Positions 1 to 11,486 of a DNA stretch of 64,000 bases are shown here, piece after piece (within the stretch, counting starts at the first letter, position 1; each line of letters begins with the position of its first letter). Source of the DNA: Silene latifolia. Lineage: Eukaryota; Streptophyta; Magnoliopsida; Caryophyllales; Caryophyllaceae. Where the stretch lies: positions 31,758,217 to 31,822,216 of the forward strand of contig NC_133534.1 of NCBI RefSeq assembly GCF_048544455.1, given 5' to 3'. A program made the position numbers and the translations under genes. The notes under the pieces are model-generated. The model ran no database searches. It worked only from the letters and a program-made list of their open reading frames with translations, and had not been told where the DNA came from.

Positions 1-897
1 AAAATTGTAGAGGGAATTTTTGATAATTTTTACTCTAGAAATTATTTGTGAAGTGATGAATAATTATATTAGAGAAAACCATTTTGTTTCTCTAAGGGGA
101 AAACCGGTTGGAGGAGAGGATGGAAGCCAATGCATGAGCTTGTTTTTCTACCCAAGAAAAATAGGCATGCAAGGCTACAAGTAGGTGTGTAATCATATTG
201 TTTTCCACTTAAATATTTAACACAATTTAAACATTATACTCCCTCCACTATTTCGGCACTTTTAACATAAAATGGATGGTCCATTTTATTTTGTCATTTG
301 TCAATTGTAACATATGAGACATGGTACTTGACATGTGAAATTGCAATGTATTTTTAACATATTAAAAATCAACATACTCATAAAATATGTCATTTACAAG
401 ATCGACTAGTAATTCGTAATCACTTGTACCAAAACAGTTCATCAAATTATAAATTACAACGTCTTGTATTTATAATAAATTATTCATTAAATTTCAATTC
501 CAGATTGTTTCGTAAACAATAATTTTATCTAAGTAATAAAACTATTCAATTACTTAGACCGTATCTAATTTAATCGAATTACAATAAGACACGTTATCTT
601 TACTCACAAAATCATCCGTCAATTTTAAGCAATTTAATTAATTCGCAACGTTATACGATTAATTAAATGATCAATTAAGAGTGTTGTCCTATAGGTATGA
701 CCTAGGGGATCAACTGATCACCACCGTCGCACGACAGTAATGTCAAACTCTAGTCAGCCAATCATTACCGATATGTGTGGACTAGTTGACTGTAAAATAT
801 TACATCCCACATGTATTCTTAAAATGAGATTTAAACATGTGATCATCATGATCAGCAGTTGTGATCGCATTATTGTCGGAGGACACATATTCCAACA
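1..897 (-). mobile_element. Partial LTR of copia element A (3' LTR, cut by window edge)
   Basis: This stretch matches, in order, the second half of the LTR of element B (compare the segments near 1824-2330 and 7194-7451). It ends in ...ATTCCAACA, the reverse complement of an LTR start TGTTGGAAT, and is followed at once by a polypurine tract read on the minus strand. The element therefore runs right to left and this is its 3' LTR. The outer end lies outside the window. No coding sequence was found; short open frames at 740-967 are LTR sequence. Confidence 0.75.
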
Positions 898-1343
898 ATC
901 TCCCACTTGTCCTCGACAAGTGTGCGTCACCAATTCTCTTGTCCTATTACTATCTCCCACTCAATGAAAGGTGTCTTTCAGGTCGTACTTGCAAGTGATC
1001 ATATCGAGAGTAGTTTCCTCGATCTGGAGAATAAATGATTGGTCGGAATCATCTACCATTGATACCTTCCGAGCGTGGCCACGCATTTCCAGTTCATTAC
1101 TCCTCAAGTGGCCCTGAGATATTGTTTTAACCCTTGACAAGGGGTGGACAATTCCTATCGCACTTATTCCCTTTGACTAGCCACAGCCATCATAACCCAA
1201 AATATGCCCATTTGACCCCATTTACGAAGGTCGTAGTAACACAAATCAAAGATAATCTGAAATTGTGCCACCTTAGGCGAACAGTCTTTAGTCAAAAGAA
1301 TCGACTCATTAGAATACTATAGTAGCTCTCGCCACGACCAGGC
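898..1343 (-). mobile_element. 3' internal fragment of copia element A with polypurine tract
   Basis: The first bases, read on the minus strand, give ACAAGTGGGAGAT directly before the LTR, a typical polypurine tract for plus-strand priming. The rest matches the internal sequence beside the LTRs of elements B (7452-7900) and C (38368-38815), including the block ending CTCGCCACGACCAGGC. It stops abruptly at 1343, where the LTR of element B begins, so B appears to have landed inside A or the two were joined by recombination. Confidence 0.7.
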
Positions 1344-2330
1344 TGAAGGAAAAGTAGATCTATATACTTAACATATTCATATATGTTTTAATTTAATTTG
1401 TCATAAAATTAACAAATGATCTTATGCATGCAAACTTACAAACAAAATAAAGAAGAAACATCCATCCTTACATTGCATTTTCGGTTTTAGGGCACAAGAG
1501 AGATCTCCTTCTCTCTTGTTCTTGAGCTTTCCTTTTGGATGAACAAAGACCCAAGTGTAGGATCTCTCCCAAGGATTTATACCCAAAGCATACTTCTTAA
1601 TTAAAATCAATATTATAAATACTAGTACAATATTAATTTTGTAAGGAAAAATGACCCAAAATAATTTTGGTTTTGTCTCTCTAAAACCGGTTAGGAGAGG
1701 AGAAGACGAAGATGAAAAATATTTTTATCTCTCTAAAAATATTTTATGAGATGAATGAATAAAAAATAACAATAACATTTTGTGTATATGGTAAAATTGA
1801 GAGGAAAAACCAAGTGGTTTTTGCCTCTCTAAAAACCGGGTGGGAGGAGGGGCAAAGGGAGCCAATGCATGCCTTTGTTTGTCTTTACAATGAATAATAG
1901 GTATTGCATGGCTAGTAACTAGGGTAATCATCATGTTTACCACTCAAATAATAAACACAATATTATCCTTAATCCTCCCTTAATTTCGGTACATTTGTGT
2001 AAAATGGGATCCTTTTTATTTTTGTCAATTTGTCAATATGTCACATGTCACATAAAATTGTTCTGTATTTTTAACATATTAAAAATCAACGTATTAATTA
2101 AAATACGTCATATACAAAATCGACTTTAGTAATTCATAATTACTTGTACCAAAATATTTTACCAATTATAAATCACAACAAATTGTATTTATAATAATTC
2201 ATTCAAATCTAATTGTTTTCTTAAACAATAATTTCATCCGAGTAATGATACGATTCGATTACTCAGACCGTATCTCATTTAATCATATTATAATGAAATA
2301 CATAAATATTACTTCCAAAATCGTCCGTCA

Positions 2331-2349
2331 ATTTTCAAGTAATTTAATT
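2331..2349. repeat. Target-site duplication of LINE, left copy
   Basis: The 19-base sequence starting ATTTTCAAG and ending TTTAATT recurs exactly at 7175-7193. The left copy is followed by a short T run, the minus-strand poly(A) tail of the LINE. Confidence 0.9.
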
Positions 2350-2428
2350 TTTTTTTTGGAAGAAATAAGCTTCTCATTAGAAAAAGAGAATATTTCTTAC
2401 AAAGCCAACCACTAATAATTCCTTATAA

Positions 2429-5400
2429 CTACGGAATTATTTGAGCAACAACCTCTTCGACTAGGGAGTCACTAACATTTGCATTTAATCTAATGGATAC
2501 AAAATATTTAATTTGGTTAACCAATTGCTCTACAGACCTAGAGCCACGATCAAACAGTCTCCAATTTCGCTCCTGCCAAATGAGATACACAGCAGCAGCA
2601 ATACAGCATCTGGCCCATTTCTTCCTCCACCCCTTCCCCTTGTACCTACACAACTTAAGCTGCTCCTGCCTTAGGTATAGAGGTCTTCGTGTGAGTCCCA
2701 ACCAGAGCAAAACTCGCTGCATCACATCATTCGAATAAGGGCAAGCAAAGAACATGTGCCTGATACTTTCCATACCAGCCAAACACAAGGAACACCTATT
2801 GACAATAACCATGCCCCTTCTGATGAGATTATCTACTGTGGGTAACCCATTCTGAACAGCCATTCTGGTAATAACAGCATGCCTAGGCATTACTACCGGA
2901 TCCATGAGAGGCCTAGTCCATTGAAGGGTAGGATGCCTACCATGAAACATGGGGTAGATCTTATGCAGCATCAGTTTACCAGCTGAACTCCAATCCCGTA
3001 ACAGGTTTTGGGCATTATCAAGGGAACCAGCCTGATAGATGAACTCATCTCGTGTGTGCAAAAGGGCCTTCCAGATTATGGAAGCTGACTGACCAGGAGC
3101 CACAGTCCAACAGTCGTGTCCCTGGATGAGATATTTTTTACACCAAAGTACCCAAACAGACTGAGTATCCTTGGTGATTTTCCAGAAAAGCTTCATCAGT
3201 AACGTTTTATTCCAACTCAAGATTTCCCGAATGTCAAAGCCCCCTTGTTGTCTAGCCCTACAAACTTTACTCCAAGCAAAGAAAATCATCTTTCTGCCAG
3301 TTTGATAGTTCCATAAAAACTGCCTACAGAGTCTATCCATCTCCTGTATCACACCCTTTGGAAGAATAAAGCTAGCACACCAGAAATTCTCGATACCAAA
3401 AATGACAGAATTTAGTAACTGCACCTTACCAGCATAAGACAAGAAACTATTAGCCCAATGAGTAAGTTTCCCTTTAATTTTCTCAATAAGAGAGTGATAC
3501 ATGTCTCTAGTCAGACGAGAAGATTGAAGTGGGATACCCAAGTATCTAAAAGGAAAAGCCCCCTCCAGATAACTTGTGTCTCTCAACACTAGCTCCTTTA
3601 CCTGAGGATGAACCCCTCCAAAATAAATATTAGTCTTTGAAGGATTAGGTTGTAGGCTAGAGTACTCAGCAAAAGATTGAAGACAGGTCTCCACTACTTT
3701 AATGGATGGATAGTCTCCCCTAGCAAAAACTAGCAAGTCGTCTGCAAAAATTAAATGGGTAAGCCCTAACCTGCAGCACTTGGGGTGGTAACTGAAATTA
3801 TGAGACTCCTGCATCTTCCTTAGAATCCTGGATAATACTTCCATACATAGCACAAAAAGCAGAGGGGAGAGAGGGTCACCTTGCCTTAATCCTCTCCTTC
3901 CCTCAAAGTATCCCACAGATGACCCATTAATGTTAAGAGAAAACCTGGTAGAAGTAATACATGTAATAATCCAGTTGCAATACTTGTCAGGAAAACCAAA
4001 TAGAGGCAGAATAGTTTGGAGGAAAGTCCAATTAACGGAGTTAAATGCTTTCTTGATATCAACTTTGATGACACATCTTGGAGAGGTATTCTGCCTACCA
4101 TACCTAGTAACCAATTCATGTGCTAGCAGAAAATTATCCCCTATAGCTCGGTCTTTGACAAAAGCAGATTGCTCAACACCCACAAGCTCAGGCATCATAG
4201 CCTTCATCCGATTAGTGAGAATCTTACTTATAGTTTTGTAAATAATGGAGCAACACAAGATTGGTCTGAAATCTTGTACAGAGTTAGGAGTGTCTCCTTT
4301 GGGAATAAGTGAAATAATAGTGGCATTCTTTGAGAAGCTTTCCAGTCCTAAAAAAGTCTTGTATGGCCTTAACAAACTCCGGCTTTATAATACTCCAAGC
4401 TTGTCTAAAAAACCCTGATGAAAACCCATCAGGTCCAGGACTCTTATTAACATCAATTGAAAACAGTGCAGCATGAATTTCAGCTTCAGTAACCTCAGCA
4501 CTCAAAGAGTCTCTCTGATCCTGATTTAGACAATTGCCCTTCAGAATAATGTCACTATCAAAATCTTTAATCTGAGACTCAGTTCCAAGTAAACTCTTAT
4601 ATTAATCCAAAAAAGCTTCAGAGATACCCTTAAAAGTATTGCATTCTACTCCTGCCATATTTTTGATCTTACTGATATGACTCCTGCTTCTTTTAGCAGC
4701 CAGTTTAGCAAAAAAGAAAGATGTATTAGCGTCCATCATTTTTACATCAAAAATTTTTGCTCTCTGGTAAACCATACTTAACTCAGCATTTTTCAACTTG
4801 CAATATCTATCAAGAAGTGACGCCTCTAAATTTTGCAAATCAGCATTAAGAGAATGATTTTGAATTCTGGTTTGGCATTGCAAAAGTGCAGCTTTAGCCT
4901 CAGTGGCTCTGTCAGTTACATTGGAATATTTCCCCTTATGAAGAGCTTTAAGTTCCCCCTTAGCCAACTTCAGATGACTAACCAGCTTATACATATTACA
5001 CCCTCTCACATCCTCTTTCCAAACCCCCCTAACCAGAGTAACAAAAGAAGAATCCTGACCCCAGCAATTAAGAAATCTAAACTGTTTAGGCCTCTGAGTG
5101 TCACTGTGCTGAACAGTAACAACCAAAGGAGAGTGATCAGAAACCCCTTCCTCTAAAGCATCAGCAAAAGATGAAGGAAACTGTTGATCCCAAACCAAGT
5201 TTACTAAAGCTCTATCCAGTCGCATCCACTTCCTATCACCCTCATCCTGCTTATTAGTCCATGTATAGATACATCCATGAGTTGATAAAGCTTCAAGCCC
5301 AGATAAGGAGATGGCTTCATTAAACTCCTCAATAGCATGAAGATTAGGAGGATTATTGCTAATTCTCTCCTCAGTACTTCTAACACGGTTAAAATCACCC

Positions 5401-5804
5401 AAACATAACCAAGGCACACTAGGATGGCAATTCTGCATAAAGGACCATAAACCCATTCTCCCCTCCATGGAGTTAAGCCAATAGACAAAAGAAACCTAGA
5501 TAGAAGGACAACCAGGCGCTTCAATTTGAACATGAACCCATTGATTCCCAGTAGAAAGAGGAGTGACCACTAGACTAGCTTTATTCCAAATAACCCATAC
5601 ACGACCATTATCATGATGAGCATAATTATTGAGGATATTAAAATACCTAAAACCCATTCTACTAATGTAATTAAATTTGTGATTACGAACCCTAGTTTCC
5701 AGAATACCCATAACATCAAGTTTATTCTCCTTAAAACAATCCACTACTTCACGTTGTTTAAACGCTTTATTCATACCTCTAATATTCCATACTCCAATTC
5801 TCAT
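2429..5804 (-). pseudogene. LINE ORF2 (endonuclease, reverse transcriptase, zf-RVT), disabled
   Basis: ORF2 of an L1-like LINE nicks target DNA and copies the element RNA into the break. The endonuclease starts at 5804 (MRIGVWNIRG) and shows the LETR, GDFNRV and SDHSPLVV motifs of the APE-type fold. Reverse transcriptase follows, with SPGPDGF, LIPKGD, LRQGDPLSPLLF and the catalytic FADDLLVF near 3735. The C-terminal zf-RVT region (NRCSLC...H) lies near 2750-2900. An in-frame TAG near 5494 and a TAA near 4603 interrupt it, and a frameshift near 4340 separates the frames ending at 4284 and beginning at 4375. The last frame ends at 2429, close to the poly(A) tail. The motifs are intact apart from these breaks, suggesting recent inactivation. 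Confidence 0.9.
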
Positions 5805-7057
5805 GGTGAGTGTAAAGGGGGTGGATCCTTAGTCTCACTAACATCCAATTCCTCAAAATGAACTGTCACTCTATCATCTACTGAAACTGACAACACTGGT
5901 ATAATCCTTTTGTGTGGAAAGTCCATCATACCTTCATTCTGACAGCACTTAGCCACTTGCACAGACCCCTTTTTTGGAGCTTGTATAGTATCAGCCACTG
6001 GTGCACTCTTAGTAACTGCAGTCACTGGGTCAGAAACAACTGCTGAAGCCCTGGAAGGCACCTTAGTAGGATCTGACACAACAACAGTTGCTGGTGCCTG
6101 AACAAGTTTTGGCTTGAGATGTCTACACTTCTGAACCTCATGCCCCAACTTCTTACAATGGGAGCAATAGTAAGGTAGCCACTCGTAAACAACCCTCTGT
6201 AGGGCTTGTCCAAATGGTGTATGCAGCAGAATATCATCTGGCAACTTCTGAGAGACATCCACCTCAATCATAATCCTTGCAAAAGACAGCCTCTCCTTAT
6301 GCGTGGTGACCGGGTCAGCATACAAAGGAGTACCAATCTTACTAGCAATTTTTCTCAAAGCCTTTGCTGAATTGAAAATAGGGTCCAAATCAGGAAGTGT
6401 AACCCAGACTGGAACCCTGGATACAGAATCAAGCTCTTTAGAAATCTGAGGGGTCCATCTCTTCAATACCAGGGAATGATTACCCAAGCTCCAAGTACTA
6501 CCACGCAGGACAGTACACAAATCACCCTCACTTGGGAAACGAAAGAAGAACCAGCCCTTCTTATAGTATAACACTTCAGGTTTCTGCACGTGGTTCCAAT
6601 TTTTCCCCACAAACTCCCTAACCTGAATTAAAGAAGGTTTTCCTCCAATGAACTGACCCACTAACGTGTTTGCCCAATAAGCAATTTCATCCTCAATATC
6701 CTCAGCATCAATAACCATTCCACTTTCATAAGACTCCTTAACCATATGTAATTCCATACCCACAGGGGATTTCTCAAGACGCTCAGCCCAAGTAGGTTTA
6801 GCTGTCGGGATCGCAGGAATGATCGGAACAGTAGCTGCCGGCGTTACTACTGGGTTACCAGTTCTGGGTGGTGAAACCCCTAAAACTGTAACCGACTTAG
6901 GGTTTCGTGAAGACGAAGCATTAAAAGCAAGTGAAATACTATCATTAAGTATATGTACCTGAGGTGTCGCAGAGTTCTCATCGGCGATGAGCTCCGATTG
7001 AGACCGTCCGCGACGGGGGGGAGCAATCGGTGCAGTAGTTTTTTTAGGTCGAGGCAT
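5801..7057 (-). CDS. LINE ORF1, nucleic-acid-binding protein (DUF4283 and zinc knuckle)
   Basis: A 418-residue open frame, typical for ORF1 of plant L1 elements, whose product coats the element RNA. The N-terminus is basic and Pro/Ser-rich. A DUF4283-like region spans roughly residues 110-215, with GWFFFRFPSEGD and STWSLGNHSLVLKRW. A CCHC knuckle (CSHCKKLGHEVQKC, CX2CX4HX4C) follows near residue 300, and a Thr/Val-rich tail ends the protein. It has no stop and overlaps the start of ORF2 by four bases, a normal arrangement. The start is the first Met of the frame, about 115 bases inside the 5' end of the LINE. The intact ORF1 beside a broken ORF2 supports recent decay. Confidence 0.85.
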   Translation of the reverse strand: MPRPKKTTAPIAPPRRGRSQSELIADENSATPQVHILNDSISLAFNASSSRNPKSVTVLGVSPPRTGNPVVTPAATVPIIPAIPTAKPTWAERLEKSPVGMELHMVKESYESGMVIDAEDIEDEIAYWANTLVGQFIGGKPSLIQVREFVGKNWNHVQKPEVLYYKKGWFFFRFPSEGDLCTVLRGSTWSLGNHSLVLKRWTPQISKELDSVSRVPVWVTLPDLDPIFNSAKALRKIASKIGTPLYADPVTTHKERLSFARIMIEVDVSQKLPDDILLHTPFGQALQRVVYEWLPYYCSHCKKLGHEVQKCRHLKPKLVQAPATVVVSDPTKVPSRASAVVSDPVTAVTKSAPVADTIQAPKKGSVQVAKCCQNEGMMDFPHKRIIPVLSVSVDDRVTVHFEELDVSETKDPPPLHSP

Positions 7058-7174
7058 AACCGGAAAGGTAAAAAGGAAATCGCCCTAGAGAGAGTCTCTC
7101 AAGCATCCGGAAAGGGAAAAAGGAGAATATTAGATATATTAGAAAGAATATATTAGTTAGGTGACTATGATGAG

Positions 7175-7193
7175 ATTTTCAAGTAATTTAATT
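7175..7193. repeat. Target-site duplication of LINE, right copy
   Basis: Exact copy of 2331-2349; the interrupted LTR continues directly after it. Confidence 0.9.
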
Positions 7194-7451
7194 AACTCGC
7201 AACGTTATACGATTAATTAAATGATCAATTAAGAGTGTTGCCCTATAGGTATGATCTAGGGGATCAACTGATCACCACCGTCGCACGACAGTAATGTCAA
7301 ACTCTAGTTAGCCAATCATTACCGATATGTGTGGACTAGTTGACAGTAAATATTACTTCCCAATTGTATTCTTTATAATGAGACTTAAACATGTGATCAT
7401 CATGATCAACAGTTGTGATCGCATTATTGTCGGAGGACACATATTCCAACA

Positions 7452-10400
7452 ATCTCCCACTTGTCCTCGACAAGTGTGCGTCACCAATTCTCTTGTCCTA
7501 TAACTATCTCCCACTCAATGCAAGGTGTCTTTTAGGTCGTACTTGCAAGTGATCATATCGAGAGTGGTTTCCTCGATCTGGAGAATAACTGATTGACCGG
7601 ATTTATCCACCATGGATACATTCCGAGCGTGGCCAAGCATTTCCAGTTCATTACTCCTCGAGTGGCCCTGAGATATTGTTATAACCCTGACTAGAGGTGG
7701 ACAATTCCTATCGCACTCATTCCCTTCAACGAGCCACAGCCATCATAACCCAAAATATGCCCATTTGACCCCATTTACGAAGGTCGTAGTAACACAAATC
7801 AAAGTTAATCTGAAACTGTGCCATCTTAGGCGAATTGTCTTTTGTCAAAAGAATCGACTCATTTGAATACTATAGCAGCTCTCGCCACGACCAGGCTATA
7901 TAAATTTGCTAGAACTCTATAAGCGGTCATTAGGCCCGACAAAATGTTCCTAACAGTCTGCCTATGTGATCGACTAGTCATTCTCATATGACTCTATGGC
8001 ACTTGAACTTGCCATCAATCGCATCACACTCTAGTCACTTCGAGACGTCACCTCATGTAAGTAACTATGGGCAAATACAATGTTAATCCATGTTCACTTT
8101 AACGGGGTTCAATTGTCTCTACAACCCGTTGGATGTAACAAAGTATATGGTGAGTTAATAATAACTCAAACGACAAATGTCGACATCACACTCGGGTAGT
8201 CAATACCATATTACAACCTTGTGATGCATATCGTAAGTGTGTAAACACTTGTTTAGTGCAATAGAAGTTTAACATGCCATGTGTCCATGTGTTCAAACTT
8301 CTTATACATGCATTTTCCTTTACATTCATGTTCTCTCTCATAGCATGAACCTTACCAAGTACACATCAAGGTTCCCGACCTTGGTTTCGGTTCTTTATCT
8401 TGAAAGAACTTCGTTATCGATTATCACATAACGAACGAATTTGTGGTGAATGATATAACTTGTACCGATCAAGTACTTCATCCGCACACAATGCACTGGG
8501 TAAGTGTTTTGCAGAGTCTTGCAACAATTTGTCAAGATTATTAGTCCAGCACTTCTCACAAGTCCTAGCATATTAGGAAAGATTAGTTTTGAGCAACTTC
8601 TTATTCAACTAAGTATCTTTCCAAAAACTTCTTATTTCTCTTTCTAGCTTGAAAGGTTTAGGATTCTCATAAATCCTTGCATGTGTTCGGATGCTTTATA
8701 ATGTGTACAACCTCTTGACATATAACAGAGTATTCTGTCTAACACTGAAATCGCTCATCGAATTCTTCTTGAGAATTCATGATGTTTCTTCTATTGCTTA
8801 CCATGATCCATCATGCTCTTATGCATATGATTCATAATTGGACATGTGCATAATTATTCTAATGGCGGAATCATTAGTAACTTTTAATCATGTCATCAAC
8901 TATATTTAGGTTCAAGGAACGACCATGACTGCTAATGGCAATTCTATTTCATTTAAATGAACAACCTATGTTTCTTGTTGATTCGATGTGTATCTCTCAA
9001 TACTAATCCAACATCCCTTGATGTAATTGGATTCATCATAGTCCATTTTCATCCAGAATTGAAAACTCAAATCTTCCTCTATGAAGGAAGGTATTAGCTC
9101 GTCATTGTTCAATGAGTGATGAGTTATAACCTTCAAAGGATGATAGCTCCATCTAAATTCCATGTCTTCACATGATAATTTCCAAACTCCCACTCAATTC
9201 CACATGTTTCGAATTTTACTTCTTAATTGAAACATTTCAAGAATTGAAATTAAAATATAAATTGCATTGCCAAGTTATTAAGATAAAACCATATATGTTC
9301 CCATCATATCCTATTCAAAATACCTATTTTGAAGTGGTCTCATCTTAACCTTATTAAAAGAGATTTTAATCTCTAACTCACACATATCATAATGATGTGA
9401 AGCAATGTCATTATTTAAATATAAATAATATTTAGAACACATCCTTCGAAATACCCTTTCGGAAGGAGGTTTAACCATTTCATTTTCATAATGAGGTTAA
9501 GAAATGACATTTGCGTGGTTAATGCTTAACTTAGCTATTGAGGATATCGGTATATCAATCCTTGCATTTTCAAGTCATAAATCTCGTTTATAACTAGGGT
9601 GTAGCTTTGATTCATTTAGGCTTTTAAGTAAATCTCAAGGTTGAAAATATTGGTCAAAATTTATCACAAAATAGTCTAAACTTAGTCAAAACTCTTGTTG
9701 AGACCTTACATTAGTCATTTTTCATCCAAAACTTTCTTTTGGTGTCCTCACGTAGTTATCTTAAGAATATTTTCTTTTGATTACTTCACTTGGTCTCTTT
9801 TGTCATGTAAAACTATTCGAGACCATAGATCTCATCTATTTGGGTATACTATAAGAATAGACATACGTTTATCCAAATCATTCTTCATTGTGTAGATCTC
9901 ATTTACACAAGTTCACAAACTTATCTTGGTGTGTGTTGTGTCCTCATTTTTCTCCCACTCTATATTTAGAATAAATACACTAGAGATTCAAAGATAGTAT
10001 ATGAGACACAAATAATGATTTTTGAAGTATAAGGAGAACTACCTCATAGGTTGACTAATTAGTTTTTAGATATTGAAGTGTACTTGGTGATTGACATTCC
10101 TTTAAGAGAGTTCATAGACTCATTATCACTTTGTAAATGATCATACACATGCCTTAAGCATGTGGACATATAATGAATCCCGTCATTATATTTGTCTATT
10201 AGATCACTTTAAGTGAATAATCATATGTTTCTAAGAGCAAGCATTTAAATACGAATTTTTAGAACAAAGGATAAAATGATAAAACGGGTGACTTGGGTTG
10301 CAAACCAAGTCACCATTATCCAAAATACAATCAATTATCCAAAATACCTTTCCATGTCGAACACGGAAACTTAGAGGTTCTAAAAATCCAAAACATAATT

Positions 10401-10589
10401 AAAATAAGACAATGAAAAGCAAAGCTCCATGAAAGCTATCCCTAGCTTCTTGATGGTTTCTCATGCTTGCTTTTCCTTTCCCATGTCTTTGCTTGGTGGA
10501 GGCCCTATTTACAATAAAAAGGGAGATACATTATCACAACTTTGTATCACAATACCATAGTTGAATTAGAAACATAAAAGAAAGGATAG
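7452..10589 (-). mobile_element. 3' internal region of element B, non-coding
   Basis: Starts with the polypurine tract (minus strand ...GTGGGAGAT). The first 450 bases match elements A and C closely. The remainder is AT-rich with no open frame above about 75 codons and no recognised pol motif, where an autonomous copia element would carry pol. Decayed pol sequence is possible but I could not identify any catalytic motif by eye. Confidence 0.6.
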
Positions 10590-11486
10590 TCATTTACCTA
10601 CTGGAGTAATCTTTCCAGCCTTAATATCACCAAGGTATTTGGAACAATTTCTTTTCCAATGTCCCATACCATTACAATAATGGCATTTATCAAGAGGACC
10701 CTTCTTGATTCTTGAAGTGCTAGCATCATTAGCCCTTGCTTTGGTGAAAGTGGGAGTTTGCTTCTTACCCTTCCTCCCATTCTTCTTGAACTTCCCCTTA
10801 CTCTTAGTGCTTATGTTAAGCACATCCTTTGGTGGGTTCACATTTAACCCCATGTCCCTCTCGGCTTGTACAAGTAACTTGTGCAATTCTTCAAGAGACA
10901 CATCCTTGTCTTGCATGTTAAAATTCACCCGGAATTGAACATATGCTTTGACTTTGGACAAGGAGTGTAGAATCCTATCTACAATGAGTTCTTTGGGGAT
11001 TTCAACCTTTTGAATCTTCAAGGTCTCGACAAGCTCCATAAGTTTGAGCACATGAGGGCTAACCTTTTGGCCCTCTTTGAAGTCAAGATCAAATAATGTC
11101 GCGGCCGCCTCATATTGGACTAACCGCGGAGTTTGTGAAAACATTGTCACAAGCTTGGAGTAAATCTCATTAGCGGTGCCCATTTTAAAGGCTCTCCTTT
11201 GGAGGTCCGCCTCCATCGCAAATATCAAGACATTTTTCATTGCGGCGGACTCCTTATGGTAAGCCTCATATGCTTCCCTAGTGGCGGCGGTCGACCTAGT
11301 AGTAGGTTCGGGTGGAGAGGCCTCGGTAAGGTAACGAAGCTTGTCGTCACCTTGGGCGGCTAATTTGAGTTGGGCATCCCAATCGGAGAAATTTGACCCA
11401 TTATTTTCAAGTTTACATCGATCCATGAAGGATCGGAGCCATGATGAATTAGCGAGAGGCGCGGCGTTAGGGGTTGGTGTTGCCAT
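10590..11486 (-). CDS. gag: Copia gag protein (UBN2-like domain and CCHC zinc knuckle)
   Basis: A complete 298-residue frame with no interruption. Residues about 15-220 have the pattern of plant copia Gag (LENNGSNFSDWDAQLKLA, KSAAMKNVLIFAMEADLQ-type helices, then a FDLDFKEGQKVSPHVLKLMELV block). A basic linker rich in Lys and Gly follows, then one zinc knuckle CHYCNGMGHWKRNC (CX2CX4HX4C) near residue 270. Gag forms the cytoplasmic particle that packages element RNA. The frame stops about 15 residues after the knuckle, where autonomous elements would normally run on into protease. It is the only intact gene of element B, so Gag may have been kept while pol was lost. The start was chosen as the first Met (MATPTPN). 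Confidence 0.88.
   Translation of the reverse strand: MATPTPNAAPLANSSWLRSFMDRCKLENNGSNFSDWDAQLKLAAQGDDKLRYLTEASPPEPTTRSTAATREAYEAYHKESAAMKNVLIFAMEADLQRRAFKMGTANEIYSKLVTMFSQTPRLVQYEAAATLFDLDFKEGQKVSPHVLKLMELVETLKIQKVEIPKELIVDRILHSLSKVKAYVQFRVNFNMQDKDVSLEELHKLLVQAERDMGLNVNPPKDVLNISTKSKGKFKKNGRKGKKQTPTFTKARANDASTSRIKKGPLDKCHYCNGMGHWKRNCSKYLGDIKAGKITPVGK

Larger units (their letters stand above)
2350..7174 (-). mobile_element. L1-type LINE, near full length, inside LTR of element B
   Basis: About 4.8 kb with a short poly(A) tail (T run at 2350) at its 3' end, a perfect 19-bp target duplication, and two reading units in the usual order: ORF1 with a DUF4283-type domain and zinc knuckle, then ORF2 with endonuclease, reverse transcriptase and zf-RVT regions. 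ORF2 is broken by two stops and one frameshift, so this copy cannot move on its own. The insertion is younger than the LTR it interrupts. Confidence 0.92.
1344..7451 (-). repeat. Left (3') LTR of element B, split by LINE
   Basis: The LTR begins TGAAGGAAAAG and ends ATTCCAACA, giving TG...CA ends. Without the LINE and one target-repeat copy it is about 1.26 kb. The first roughly 590 bases match 13744-14333 with only a handful of differences. The terminal part (7194-7451) matches the LTR of element A (about 640-897). Confidence 0.8.
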
